Positions 23,375 to 31,674 of a stretch of 33,229 nucleotides of DNA are shown here, in pieces. The stretch comes from an uncultured Lachnospiraceae bacterium (GTDB lineage: Bacteria > Bacillota > Clostridia > Lachnospirales > Lachnospiraceae): the NCBI GenBank assembly GCA_947626475.1, contig CANQSK010000016.1, positions 1-33,229 on the forward strand, given 5' to 3'. A model generated the notes under the pieces. That model ran no database searches and was not told the origin of the DNA. It worked only from the letters and a program-made list of their open reading frames with translations. Position numbers and translations under genes: made by a program. Numbering within the stretch: the first letter of the stretch is position 1; every line of letters begins with the position of its first letter.

Positions 23375-24208
23375 TTAATCTTTGCGGCCCCGCATTTCCC
23401 GCCTCACTGTCCTGACCAGGCAGAACAGCAGAAATACCGCCAGGTTCACCAGCACCACGCTGGCTCCTGCCGGGGTGGAAAAACAGTAGGAGGCCGTCAT
23501 GCCTGCGCAGAAGCAGACAGCCGACAGCGCCGCCGAAGACCAGACGACTCCCCGGAAGCTTTTAAACACCTGCATGGAGGTCAGCGCCGGAAAAATGATC
23601 AGGCTGGATATCAGCATGGCTCCCATCATCCGCATCCCCAGCACGATCGTGACCGCCGTAAGCACCGCGATCATCACATTGTACAGGGAAACCCGGACAC
23701 CCGTAGCCTTGGCAAAGCTTTCATCGAAGGTCACCGCAAATATTTTGTGATAGCAGAACACAAACATCCCCAGCACCACCAGAGACAGCGCCGCCGACAG
23801 CCACACATCCGATCTGCTCATGGCAAGAATGCTTCCGAACATATAGCTGCTGACATCCGTCGTCATGCCGGTGGTCAGCGACGTGACCACAATGCCGATG
23901 GCCAGGGCGCTGGCAGATATCACGGCGATGGCCGCGTCGCTTTTCATCTTTCCGTTCTCCCTGAGCCGGAGAAGGAAAAAGGCAGCCAGCACCACCACGG
24001 GAACTGACACATAAAGAGGCGACCATCCCACGGCCAGAGCCACCGACAGGGCCCCGAAGGACACATGGGACAGCCCGTCGCCGATCATGGAATACCGCTT
24101 CAGCACCAGGCTGACCCCCAGAAGCGCCGCGCACAGGGAGACCAGGATCCCGCCCGCAAAGGCCCGTACCAGGAAAGGATAGGACAACATTTCCGCCAGC
24201 AGACTCAT
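23375..24208 (-). CDS. znuB: Metal ABC transporter permease (ZnuB/MntB family)
   Basis: Membrane channel of a zinc- or manganese-type ABC importer (ABC-3 family). 277 residues with eight or nine hydrophobic segments; the family pattern GLSHVSFGALSVALAVGWSP near residue 50 is visible, as is the MRMMGAMLISSLIIFPALTSM segment. Its start overlaps the ATPase gene by ATGA, so it is coupled. The substrate is inferred from the binding protein of the same operon. Confidence 0.92.
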   Translation of the reverse strand: MSLLAEMLSYPFLVRAFAGGILVSLCAALLGVSLVLKRYSMIGDGLSHVSFGALSVALAVGWSPLYVSVPVVVLAAFFLLRLRENGKMKSDAAIAVISASALAIGIVVTSLTTGMTTDVSSYMFGSILAMSRSDVWLSAALSLVVLGMFVFCYHKIFAVTFDESFAKATGVRVSLYNVMIAVLTAVTIVLGMRMMGAMLISSLIIFPALTSMQVFKSFRGVVWSSAALSAVCFCAGMTASYCFSTPAGASVVLVNLAVFLLFCLVRTVRREMRGRKD

Positions 24209-24912
24209 TGTCTTTCACCTCCCAGAAACATCCGCCCCGCCTCGGAGCCGCGGTAATCCTCCGGCGTCCCGAAAAACAGCGCCCTCTGCTGCAGATGGAG
24301 AATGCGGGTGGCCTGACTCAGAACTCCCGCCACGTCATGGGTCACCATCAGGATCGTAACACCCTCCTGATTCAGGCGCCGGACCAGCCGGTAAAAATCC
24401 TGGATCGCCGACGGGTCCAGACCCGTTATGGGCTCGTCCAGGATCAGCATTCTGCTTGTAGCGCAGAGGGCCCTCGCGATCAGCACTCTCTGCTGCTGTC
24501 CGCCGGACAGCTCCCGGTAGCAGTGCTTTTTCAGATCGCGGATCCCCAGCTTTTCCAGGCTGCTGTCCGCCAGCCCCCGCTCCTCCGCCGTATAGAAGGG
24601 CCGGAAGCCCCGGCGGCTTAGCGCGCCGGACAAAACCACCTCATAGACCGAAGCCGGAAAATCCCTCTGGGCCTCTGTCTGTTGGGGAAGATACCCGATG
24701 CCGGTCCGCCGAAGCTCTTCCGCCACCGTCAGGGTCCCGCCCGTAGGCCGAAGCAGCCCCAGAAGCCCCTTCACCAGGGTGCTTTTGCCGGAGCCGTTGG
24801 CTCCCACCACACACAGGTAGTCGCCTTCCTCCACCTTCATGGTCAGGTCGATGACCGCGTCCTGGTTCTCATATCCGAAATCCACATGCTCACATGTGAT
24901 AAGTGTGCTCAT
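24205..24912 (-). CDS. znuC: Metal ABC transporter ATP-binding protein (ZnuC family)
   Basis: 235-residue cytoplasmic ATPase that drives the importer. Walker A is GANGSGKST (about 37-45), the signature is LSGGQQQRVLIARAL, Walker B is MLILDEPITGLD, and the switch His is in VTHD. It overlaps both neighbours by ATGA, so znuA, znuC and znuB are translated as one coupled unit. Confidence 0.95.
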   Translation of the reverse strand: MSTLITCEHVDFGYENQDAVIDLTMKVEEGDYLCVVGANGSGKSTLVKGLLGLLRPTGGTLTVAEELRRTGIGYLPQQTEAQRDFPASVYEVVLSGALSRRGFRPFYTAEERGLADSSLEKLGIRDLKKHCYRELSGGQQQRVLIARALCATSRMLILDEPITGLDPSAIQDFYRLVRRLNQEGVTILMVTHDVAGVLSQATRILHLQQRALFFGTPEDYRGSEAGRMFLGGERQ

Positions 24913-25937
24913 TCCACCAATCCTTTTCTCAGATTCTCCGCATTCTTCTCCATCAGCTCCACATAGGTGACGTTTCCGTCCAGCTGAGCCCTGGTCACGT
25001 TATGACAGGAATGAAGCAGGAGAGGCTCCGCCGCCGTCTCTTCACAGATGATCTCCGCCACCCGGGGCGAAGACAGCTCCAGATAGTAAACGGCAGGAAT
25101 CTGCCGCTGCTCCACCTGACCGATCAGGTAGGCGATGGTTCTGGCGCTGGGCTCCGTATCGGTGCTGCAGCCGGAAAACGCCGCCCGGTACGTCAGCCCG
25201 TACTCCTCCGCCAGATAGCGGAAGGGAAATTTATCCGCCACGATGATCATATCTCTCTTTTTCTGAGCCGTCACCTGAAGAAGATCCTCATGCACCTGCC
25301 CAAGTTCTTTCAGATAAGCCTCCTGCCCGGCCATGTACTCCTCCCTGTGGGCCGGGTCCGCCTCCGCCAGAGTCTCCGCGATCACCTTCGCAAAGGTCAT
25401 GGCGTTGACCGGAGAAGTCCAGATATGTTCATCGTACTCTTCTTCATGATCGTGCACTCCGGCTTCCGCGCCATCTTCATGGTCATGCCCTCCGGCTTCC
25501 GCACCATCTTCATGATCGTGCTCCCCGGCTTCCATGCCCTCCACAATCTCTTCCTCCACCGGGTCCACGTAATCCATCATGGTCACTACCGTCATGCGGG
25601 AGGTATCCACCGCATCCAGCACCCGGCTGACCCACTGCTCCATGGAACCGCCGTTGCAGATCAGCACGTCCGCCTCCTGAATGGTCCGCATATGGGCCGG
25701 AGTCGGCTCAAAGGAATGGCTGTCCATCCCGGCCGGGATCACCAGCTCCAGATCCACAAGATCCCCTGCGATCTGCCTTGTAAAATCATAGTAGGGAAAT
25801 AACGTAGCGGCCACCTTTAACCGACGGCCGCCGTCTTCCGCCGGTCCGGCGCCGCGTCCCGCGCAGCCTGCCAGGAGAAGTCCCGCGGCGCATACGGCAG
25901 CCGCGGACACAATATATAACCTGTCTTTCCAACTCAT
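24909..25937 (-). CDS. znuA: Metal ABC transporter substrate-binding lipoprotein (ZnuA-like) with His-rich repeats
   Basis: 342-residue lipoprotein that captures a divalent metal, probably zinc, outside the cell. Lipobox LLAGC, Cys25. The first metal His is in DSHSFEPTPAHM and the second in EYDEHIWTSP. Between them, residues 132-164 hold three 11-residue His/Glu/Asp repeats (xHDHEDGAEAG). At the third-ligand position the usual HxAF is DKFPFRYLAEEYGL, and near the end HSCHNVTRAQ stands where an acidic ligand normally lies, so the site may use different residues. GAAGGAAG lies upstream of the ATG. First gene of the importer operon; 63 bases upstream is a 139-residue gene on the same strand. Confidence 0.92.
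   Translation of the reverse strand: MSWKDRLYIVSAAAVCAAGLLLAGCAGRGAGPAEDGGRRLKVAATLFPYYDFTRQIAGDLVDLELVIPAGMDSHSFEPTPAHMRTIQEADVLICNGGSMEQWVSRVLDAVDTSRMTVVTMMDYVDPVEEEIVEGMEAGEHDHEDGAEAGGHDHEDGAEAGVHDHEEEYDEHIWTSPVNAMTFAKVIAETLAEADPAHREEYMAGQEAYLKELGQVHEDLLQVTAQKKRDMIIVADKFPFRYLAEEYGLTYRAAFSGCSTDTEPSARTIAYLIGQVEQRQIPAVYYLELSSPRVAEIICEETAAEPLLLHSCHNVTRAQLDGNVTYVELMEKNAENLRKGLVE
25445..25543 (-). repeat. 33-bp His-codon tandem repeat in znuA
   Basis: Three 33-bp units (25445-25477, 25478-25510, 25511-25543) coding the metal-loop repeat with HDHE. The first two differ at only a few bases, indicating recent amplification. This loop is where zinc-binding proteins usually carry variable His tracts. 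Confidence 0.9.
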
Positions 25938-26000
25938 GCATTTCTTCCTTCAATCGTCTCGGTCCGGCACATATTTCTTTCTCATACCGTCTCTTCTCCT

Positions 26001-26420
26001 CTACTCCACCTGGTCGATGACTTTCTCCGCCGCCAGAGATCTTTCAATAATATAGCGGAACTCCGGCGCCGCATGCATATATTCCACAGGCTGAAACTTC
26101 CGTCCGTCCAGAAACGCGTTGGACAGCTGGTACGCGTAATACTCACCGTCCCTGTGTTCCTCCGCCAGCAGTTCTCCCTGAAAGCGCATGTCCTCCGTGT
26201 CCCGCTCTTTTCCAAGCGCCATATCGTTCAGCGTCTGCAGCATAATGGCAAAATGCTCGTCATCCCAGGCTGACATATACATACACTTGCAAAGTCCTTT
26301 TGTAAAAAAAGGATAACCGGAATAACAGTCCATAAGCTCCTTAAATCTGGTTCGATGAGCTGAATTTTCAAACAGATCCGCCTGATCCAGCGCTCCCAGA
26401 TATTTCTCCGTCGTACCCAT
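26001..26420 (-). CDS. Hypothetical protein, 139 residues
   Basis: I do not recognise this family. It is a soluble, mildly acidic, probably helical protein starting MGTTEKYLGALDQADLF and containing FKELMDCYSGYPFFTKGLCKCMYMSAWDDEHFAIMLQTLNDMALG. Three cysteines fall close together (MDCYSG and LCKCMY), but there is no recognisable metal-binding motif. ATG at 26420 is preceded by GGAGGGG; an in-frame upstream ATG lacks support. A promoter lies at 26461-26489. It is 63 bases upstream of znuA on the same strand, so it may lead the zinc-importer transcript; otherwise nothing connects it to metal transport. Confidence 0.75.
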   Translation of the reverse strand: MGTTEKYLGALDQADLFENSAHRTRFKELMDCYSGYPFFTKGLCKCMYMSAWDDEHFAIMLQTLNDMALGKERDTEDMRFQGELLAEEHRDGEYYAYQLSNAFLDGRKFQPVEYMHAAPEFRYIIERSLAAEKVIDQVE

Positions 26421-26460
26421 ACTTTTCCCCTCCTGCAGCAAAAACAATTACTATTTTATC

Positions 26461-26489
26461 ATTATACGCCACATTTTAACATCTGTCAT
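26461..26489 (-). promoter_or_regulatory. Promoter of the 139-residue gene (and perhaps znuACB)
   Basis: Minus strand ATGACA (26484-26489), 17-base spacer, TATAAT (26461-26466). No zinc-regulator (Zur) palindrome was recognised near it. Confidence 0.6.
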
Positions 26490-26560
26490 TTATTTTTTCA
26501 GAAAAAAGCAAAACCGCGATATTGTCATCGGAGACGAGGAAGAAAATAACTCCAAAATGA

Positions 26561-26589
26561 TTGAATCGCAAACGGCAGCCTGCTATAAT
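26561..26589 (+). promoter_or_regulatory. Promoter of the TraX-family gene
   Basis: TTGAAT (26561-26566), 17-base spacer, perfect TATAAT (26584-26589), about 38 bases before the ATG. Divergent from the promoter at 26461-26489. Confidence 0.75.
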
Positions 26590-26627
26590 ACAAGGCAGTA
26601 ATATCATTTGCTTCGGAGAAAATCAAA

Positions 26628-27413
26628 ATGGAAGCATGTTTGGAAAATCAATCAGAAACACGGCCGGTCCGTCCCCGGTATCAGATTTTAAATGCCAACG
26701 CCCTGAAGATTATCGCGCTGGTTACCATGCTGATCGATCATATCGGAGCGGCCGTCATTGAACCGGGAGTGTTGGATGGCTACGCTGTGGGTCTGCTGCA
26801 AATTTCCTACAAGACGTACATGATGTGGTGGCACTTCGATGTTGCATTGCGCATGATCGGCCGTCTGGCCTTTCCCATCTACTGTTTTCTCCTGGTAGAA
26901 GGCTTTCTTCATACCAGTAATGTTAAAAAATACGGATTCCGGCTGCTGGTATTCGGTCTGATCTCCGAGATTCCGTTCAACCTGGCATTCTGGTATTCCT
27001 GGCATGAGGCAGCCGACCAGAACGTGTTTTTCACGCTCCTTCTGGGGCTGATCGCTCTCTGGTTTTTGCGCAGGTACGAGGGCTGCTTCTGGAAACAGGC
27101 GGCCGCGGTTCTGACCTGCTGCTTTGCGGCCTGGACACTGAAGACGGACTATGACGCCTACGGGGTATTCCTGATCGTGGTGCTGTATATGATCCGGCGG
27201 CTTCCCACAGGCCCCCGGACAGTCGTTGGCGCTTTGGCAATGACCTATGAGTGCACCATCGCATATGAGTATCTCACCGAGGTTCTCGCGATCATCCCCG
27301 TCACCATGTATAACGGAGAAAAGAGCCGTCGATGGAACAAATACCTGTTTTACGCGTTTTATCCGGCCCATCTTATTGTGCTGTTCCTGATCCGCCGGGC
27401 GATTTTCGGATAA
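26628..27413 (+). CDS. TraX-family membrane protein
   Basis: 261-residue integral membrane protein with about seven or eight hydrophobic segments. TraX-family marks: LNANALKIIALVTMLIDHIGA near residue 22, LRMIGRLAFPIYCFLLVEGFLHTSN, and the C-terminal NKYLFYAFYPAHLIVLFLI. The F-plasmid member N-acetylates pilin; chromosomal members in Firmicutes are related to acyltransferases but have no known role. No pilin or transfer genes are nearby, so this is not a conjugation locus. Ribosome site CGGAG upstream; monocistronic, with a strong promoter and a terminator at 27434-27483. Confidence 0.88.
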   Translation: MEACLENQSETRPVRPRYQILNANALKIIALVTMLIDHIGAAVIEPGVLDGYAVGLLQISYKTYMMWWHFDVALRMIGRLAFPIYCFLLVEGFLHTSNVKKYGFRLLVFGLISEIPFNLAFWYSWHEAADQNVFFTLLLGLIALWFLRRYEGCFWKQAAAVLTCCFAAWTLKTDYDAYGVFLIVVLYMIRRLPTGPRTVVGALAMTYECTIAYEYLTEVLAIIPVTMYNGEKSRRWNKYLFYAFYPAHLIVLFLIRRAIFG

Positions 27414-27433
27414 AAACAACGCTCTGCAGACCA

Positions 27434-27483
27434 AACGCCTGTTTCCGATACGGCCGGTTCATTCAGCCGCCGGATACAGGCGT
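27434..27483 (+). terminator. Terminator after the TraX gene
   Basis: Stem AACGCCTGT/ACAGGCGTT with an inner GCCGG/CCGGC helix, followed by TATTTATG. The T tract is poor, but the stem is strong. Confidence 0.65.
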
Positions 27484-27560
27484 TTATTTATGTCTGTATT
27501 CGTATATTCCCAGGTACACATCTAATCCAGAATCGGCATCAGGGGGAATGATAAATCCGA

Positions 27561-28454
27561 TCACAAATTCAGCTTTGCCTTCAGTTTCTCCTGTTCGGCC
27601 GCCGAAATCCCCAGGGCATCCATCGCCTGTTCAGCCGTCCATTTGGTAGACTTCATAAGGTTCTTGACTGAAACCAGCAGAGTGTTCTCATGCCCTCTCG
27701 CCTCGCCTCTTGCTTCAATCCTATCCAATACCTCACACACGGTTCTCGAACCTCCTTCTTTTCTTACCTCGCTCGCCGCTTCTTCAAAGCGGGCATCTCC
27801 GGTCATGACAGTGAACAGTTTAAATACTTCATCGTAATGGCTTATTGTGTCTTCCTTCGGGGCAGCCACCGTCTCCGAAGGTCCTGAGTAATCATTCTTC
27901 TTTCTTAGCTGGATACAGTAATCCGCCACATATTTAAAATCACTCCGAAACATGGACAACTGCTCGTCGGAAAGCCACGCAATCTCAAACAGATTGATCC
28001 TGTAGTCATTCACATACGGCTTCAGCTCCTCCGGCACCTGAAAGCAGTCATGCAATGTCAGCGGCTGGTCCCAATGCTTATCATAACCAAAATACAGCAC
28101 TACCGTTACAACAGGGCAGCATCTTTTTGTTTTTCTTTTATCCTGCAAGAGCTGGCCCCGGTATGCGGCGCCGTCATAACCGATCACCCGGACCGGCATA
28201 TTGGGCTCCGGGCTGGTCTGATTTTCGATCCCAAACAGCGCTATCCTTACGTCGCAGTCCTTCCACCGTTTGGCTACGTCCCGCTCCTCCTCATGAAGCC
28301 TGCCATCCGCTTTATACATGGAGCGGGGTGCTTCATCTTCCAGGTCATCTTCCTTCACAAGCCTCTCGCCGCGGAACAGGAGAACGTTGATGATGTCCGC
28401 GAAAACATCATTATACGCTTCCAGCGTCTTCTCAGTCATGTCTTTTTCCGCCAT
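27561..28454 (-). CDS. Rpn-family PD-(D/E)XK nuclease-like protein (second, divergent copy)
   Basis: 297-residue protein related in type, not closely in sequence, to the one at 11906-12910. The N-terminus is KTLEAYNDVFADIINVLLFRGERLV; the core has DVRIALFGIENQTSPEPNMPVRVIGYDGAAYR, with the D...ExQ nuclease motif, then VVTVVLYFGYDKHWDQPLTLHD. C-terminal helices include GEARGHENTLLVSVKNLMKSTKWTAEQAMDALGI. ATG at 28454 has AGGAGGTGA; the promoter is 28494-28522. Lineage-expanded genes of this kind are common in gut clostridia and are often annotated as transposase-like, but no inverted-repeat ends are visible. Function unknown. Confidence 0.75.
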   Translation of the reverse strand: MAEKDMTEKTLEAYNDVFADIINVLLFRGERLVKEDDLEDEAPRSMYKADGRLHEEERDVAKRWKDCDVRIALFGIENQTSPEPNMPVRVIGYDGAAYRGQLLQDKRKTKRCCPVVTVVLYFGYDKHWDQPLTLHDCFQVPEELKPYVNDYRINLFEIAWLSDEQLSMFRSDFKYVADYCIQLRKKNDYSGPSETVAAPKEDTISHYDEVFKLFTVMTGDARFEEAASEVRKEGGSRTVCEVLDRIEARGEARGHENTLLVSVKNLMKSTKWTAEQAMDALGISAAEQEKLKAKLNL

Positions 28455-28493
28455 CCGCTGTCACCTCCTGCCTCGTCACCGCCTGCTGTTTTT

Positions 28494-28522
28494 AGTATAC
28501 TCAAAACAGGCTGTTCCTGCAA
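28494..28522 (-). promoter_or_regulatory. Promoter of the second Rpn-family gene
   Basis: Minus strand TTGCAG (28517-28522), 17-base spacer, TATACT (28494-28499). Confidence 0.6.
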
Positions 28523-28581
28523 GACTTTTTCCCGCCCCAGATGAAGTAAACGAATTGTCAGCTGACAGGAAAAATGTAATC

Positions 28582-29865
28582 CTAGGAGTCATATTTTCTG
28601 AGAATCCTGCCGAACACCAGGCAGACAGCCACTCCCAGAACTCCCAGAATCAGCATCACCAGCGCGGCGCCGGAGCCTTTATCCGTGCCGAACAAATTTG
28701 ACAAAAGGCCCCCTGAGTCCACCTGTTCCATCAAAGGTCCGCAGACCTGATCTACCAGGAAACCTCCTGCCAGGGTTCCCACAGGAATGGTAAAAAACTG
28801 CAGTGTGTTCCGGCAGGCATAAATCCTTCCCTGGATTTGCGGAGGTATGGTGCTGCGCAGAATCACATCAAGATTGGCGTTCATCACGGGAACAACAGAC
28901 CAACCCGCAACCTGAGCGGCGCACCACCACACGGGAGTCCGGGAAAACGCCAGTATAAAATTCTCCGTTCCCAGGGAAAAAAGCATCGTCAGGCAGATAA
29001 CGCGGACACGGTTCTTTGGCGCAGGCAAAACGGTCACCAGAAGACTTCCCGCCAGAGTGGCGATCCCGGCGCAGGAGGTGACAAGCCCCAGCACCTCCCT
29101 TCCTCCGTTTGGCCGGGACAGTACATAGGGCGGCAGCGCCGCGTCAAAAGCGGAAGCCACAAAATTCACACCTGCCAGAAAGAGAATCAGCCAGAGTATC
29201 AGGCGGTTATTTCCAAGATAGGAAAGTCCCTCTTTCACGCCGGACAGCAGACTCTCTTTCGGAGTCTCTTTTCCCTGTACGTTCACGGAAGGAATGCGTA
29301 CAAAAAACAGAAGCGCCGCGAAGGCGGCGGCAAAGGTCGCCAGATCCACACAGATCACGCCCTCCATCCCCGCCGCCGCGTAAAGGGCCGCCCCAAAAAG
29401 CGGATGCAGGATCGTGACAAGAGAATTGGAAAAAGATTTCAAACCGCTGGTCCGCTGATACTGATCCCTGGGCGTGATCAGCGTCATCGCCACCTCACTC
29501 GCCGGCTGCTGCACCGTATTCATCAGACCGCTCACCGCATTCAGCAGGTACATGTGAACCGGCCGCAGGGAATCCGTTTTCAGCAAAAACAGCACTGTCA
29601 CCGTACAGCATGCCGCGAAGGTATCGCAGGCAAGCATGGTTTTCTTCTTGTCCCACCGGTCAGAGAGCGCCCCAGCAAATATGCTCATCAACACATAGGG
29701 CGTGTAGGAGCAGACGGACAGAAGGGCTGTCTTAAGCGCCGAACCTGTCTTTTCGTAAAGCCACAGGGTCAACGCGAAATTCGTCATGGCGCTGCCCAGC
29801 TGGGACAGGGACTGGGTGGACCACAGGATCAGAAATGTATTCAGTTCTTTCCATATATTTTTCAT
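28582..29865 (-). CDS. MFS drug-efflux-type transporter (DHA3-like)
   Basis: 427-residue 12-segment major facilitator of the macrolide-efflux-like DHA3 group. Visible: FLILWSTQSLSQLGSAMTNFALTLWLYEKTGSALKTALLSVCSYTPYVLMSIFAGALSDRWDKKK with the motif A loop GALSDRWDKKK, and QPASEVAMTLITPRDQYQRTSG in the fourth to fifth segment. GAGGAT lies about 7 bases before the ATG. The gap to the SDR gene upstream is 111 bases and holds two mini-ORFs, each with a ribosome site. Probably the last gene of a LysR-SDR-MFS transcript. Substrate unknown. Confidence 0.88.
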   Translation of the reverse strand: MKNIWKELNTFLILWSTQSLSQLGSAMTNFALTLWLYEKTGSALKTALLSVCSYTPYVLMSIFAGALSDRWDKKKTMLACDTFAACCTVTVLFLLKTDSLRPVHMYLLNAVSGLMNTVQQPASEVAMTLITPRDQYQRTSGLKSFSNSLVTILHPLFGAALYAAAGMEGVICVDLATFAAAFAALLFFVRIPSVNVQGKETPKESLLSGVKEGLSYLGNNRLILWLILFLAGVNFVASAFDAALPPYVLSRPNGGREVLGLVTSCAGIATLAGSLLVTVLPAPKNRVRVICLTMLFSLGTENFILAFSRTPVWWCAAQVAGWSVVPVMNANLDVILRSTIPPQIQGRIYACRNTLQFFTIPVGTLAGGFLVDQVCGPLMEQVDSGGLLSNLFGTDKGSGAALVMLILGVLGVAVCLVFGRILRKYDS

Positions 29866-29874
29866 GCAGAATCC

Positions 29875-29913
29875 TCAAACCTTGCATGGAGCCAAAGCAA
29901 TCGCTAAAACCAT
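29875..29913 (-). CDS. Possible 12-residue leader peptide before the MFS gene
   Basis: ATG at 29913 follows AAGGGGA by about five bases; it codes MVLAIALAPCKV and stops 9 bases before the MFS ATG, overlapping the MFS ribosome site with its stop codon. This architecture fits a leader peptide that controls efflux translation, but it is small enough to be chance. Confidence 0.25.
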   Translation of the reverse strand: MVLAIALAPCKV

Positions 29914-29976
29914 GATGTTCCCCTTACTAACGGCAGGAGGCAAACGCAGGCTTCCTATACATACAGCCACGGCATA

Positions 29977-30699
29977 TCAGTTCTCCTTTTTCTCCTGCGT
30001 ATTTAACTCCCAGCCGTAATCGCCGTGATAGATCATCAGCCGGGTCATTCCGCCGTCGATGCAAATGTTTTCGCCTGTGATAAATCCTGCCTTCTCAGAG
30101 CAGAGAAAAAGCACCATATTGGCAATATCGAGGGGATTGCCCACCCGGCCGGCAGGCTGCTGCGCCGCGTCGGGTCCCTCATAGCTTCGGAATGAAGTGT
30201 CGATCCACCCGGGAGAGATGGAATTGACCCGCACCTTCCCCGCAAGGCTGACGGCAAGGGCGTGAGTGAGAGCCGCTATGCCTCCCTTGGCCGCCGTGTA
30301 GCTTTCCGTCTGGGGCTGACTCATGCGGTCGCGGGACGACGAAATATTGATAATGGAACCGCCGTCACAAAAATAAGGCAGAAACAGCTTGGACAGGTAA
30401 AACGGGGCCGTCACTCCCACCGACAGAGCGTATTGAAATTCCTCGTAGCTGCACTCATCGATTCCGCGCATCAGGGGCAGAGCGTTATTGATCAAATAAT
30501 CGACGCGGCCATACTTCTGAATCACGTGAGCCGCAAATTCTTCCAGGACCTTCTTATCCCCGATATCTCCCACAAAATGGTCCCCCGGCGTTTTATCTAT
30601 GACAGCGACCTCCGCGCCGTTTTTCCGAAATTCACCGGCGATGCATCTGCCGATACCCTTTGCCCCGCCTGTGATAACCGCGACCTTGTTCTCAAACAT
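29977..30699 (-). CDS. Short-chain dehydrogenase/reductase (SDR)
   Basis: 240-residue NAD(P)-dependent oxidoreductase. Visible: cofactor motif TGGAKGIG (residues 10-17), acidic D in AVIDKTP favouring NAD, NNA in LINNALP, catalytic Ser in INISSSRD and YTAAK. The sequence ends with a charged tail. The start at 30699 overlaps the LysR gene end by 8 bases, with GGAGGG inside that end, so it is translationally coupled. Substrate is not evident; the neighbours (LysR regulator, exporter) suggest a detoxification or sugar-type role, weakly. Confidence 0.92.
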   Translation of the reverse strand: MFENKVAVITGGAKGIGRCIAGEFRKNGAEVAVIDKTPGDHFVGDIGDKKVLEEFAAHVIQKYGRVDYLINNALPLMRGIDECSYEEFQYALSVGVTAPFYLSKLFLPYFCDGGSIINISSSRDRMSQPQTESYTAAKGGIAALTHALAVSLAGKVRVNSISPGWIDTSFRSYEGPDAAQQPAGRVGNPLDIANMVLFLCSEKAGFITGENICIDGGMTRLMIYHGDYGWELNTQEKKEN

Positions 30700-31576
30700 T
30701 TACATTTCCCTCCTCTATAATCCTCATCAGCTCTGCCATGGTCCGGCTGATAAATTTCTGCCGGTGGTACACGATCATAAACTGCCGGCAGAATACCTCC
30801 GGGTGAAAAGGCAGTATCCGAACCCGGCCCGCCTCCTGCTCCCGGTCCAGCATCCTGCCGGACATGACGGTGATGCCGGAAAGCTTTTCCACGCCGTGAA
30901 GAAGAACCTGATTGCTGACGCTCTCCCAGAGAATACTGTATTTCATCTGGCGGCTTTTCATCAGATGGTCCGTGATCTCCCTGGCGGCGCTGCCCGGTTC
31001 CCGCATGAAAAAAGGATACCGGCAGATTTCTTCCAGTGTGACTGTCTCCTGCTCCGCCAGCGGATGACCGCTTCCGCAGACAAAATACAGCCTGTCCTCC
31101 ATAAAAGGCCGCTCTTCCAGCTGTTCGTAACCGGATTTATCTTCCACAACGCCGAAATCCAGCTCATTTTTCAGCACCTTCTGAATGATTCGATGGGAGT
31201 TCTCCACCGTGACGGACACCCGGCACTCCGGGCAGACCTGTCCGAACCGCCTCACCGCCTCCGGAATAAGATAGCTGGCAATAGTAATGCTGGAGCCGAC
31301 GTGGAGGCTGCCGGTACCTCTATCCGAGGTCATGGCGCTCTCCATCTGGTCAAAGGAGTCAACGATGTGAGTAGCATAATCAAAGAACAGCTTTCCGCTT
31401 TCTGTCACAAACAGCCGGCGGTTGATCCGGTCAAAAAGCCGTACCTGGTAAGCCTCTTCCAGCTCACGGATGGCCAGGCTGACGCTGGGCTGCACCATAT
31501 GGAGCTTTTCGGCCGCCTTTGTAACGCTCATCTCCTTATAGACTTCTATAAAAATTTTCAGGTGGCGGATGGTCAT
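30692..31576 (-). CDS. LysR-family transcriptional regulator
   Basis: 294 residues. N-terminal winged helix MTIRHLKIFIEVYKEMSVTKAAEKLHMVQPSVSLAIRELEEAYQVRLFDRINRRLFVTESG (1-60), followed by the two-lobed effector domain (VGSSITIASYLIPEAVRRF). ATG at 31576 gives the canonical start with GAGG nine bases upstream; the frame extends 21 codons further without ribosome site. Divergent from the chromate-type transporter genes, with the palindrome at 31659-31674 in between. It overlaps the SDR gene, so it is the first gene of a LysR-SDR-MFS operon. Confidence 0.92.
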   Translation of the reverse strand: MTIRHLKIFIEVYKEMSVTKAAEKLHMVQPSVSLAIRELEEAYQVRLFDRINRRLFVTESGKLFFDYATHIVDSFDQMESAMTSDRGTGSLHVGSSITIASYLIPEAVRRFGQVCPECRVSVTVENSHRIIQKVLKNELDFGVVEDKSGYEQLEERPFMEDRLYFVCGSGHPLAEQETVTLEEICRYPFFMREPGSAAREITDHLMKSRQMKYSILWESVSNQVLLHGVEKLSGITVMSGRMLDREQEAGRVRILPFHPEVFCRQFMIVYHRQKFISRTMAELMRIIEEGNVNV

Positions 31577-31658
31577 GGCTGTTTTCCTCACTGGCGCCCA
31601 ATCACCGGCGCAGAATTTCCGGCGCCGGACTTTCAGCAATCTCTAAGTGTTGTTTATT

Positions 31659-31674
31659 ATAGTGTTTTCGCTAT
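31659..31674. promoter_or_regulatory. Possible LysR operator between lysR and the chr genes
   Basis: ATAGTGTTTTCGCTAT: six-base arms with one mismatch around TTTT, near the T-N11-A LysR box. On the minus strand a TATAAT (-10) overlaps its left edge with TTAATA 16 bases upstream, so binding could repress lysR itself. Confidence 0.4.

Noticed and set aside
26628-27413. Conjugative element signalled by a TraX protein
   Set aside because: No relaxase, type IV secretion, pilin or integrase gene in the window; TraX homologues are common as single chromosomal genes.
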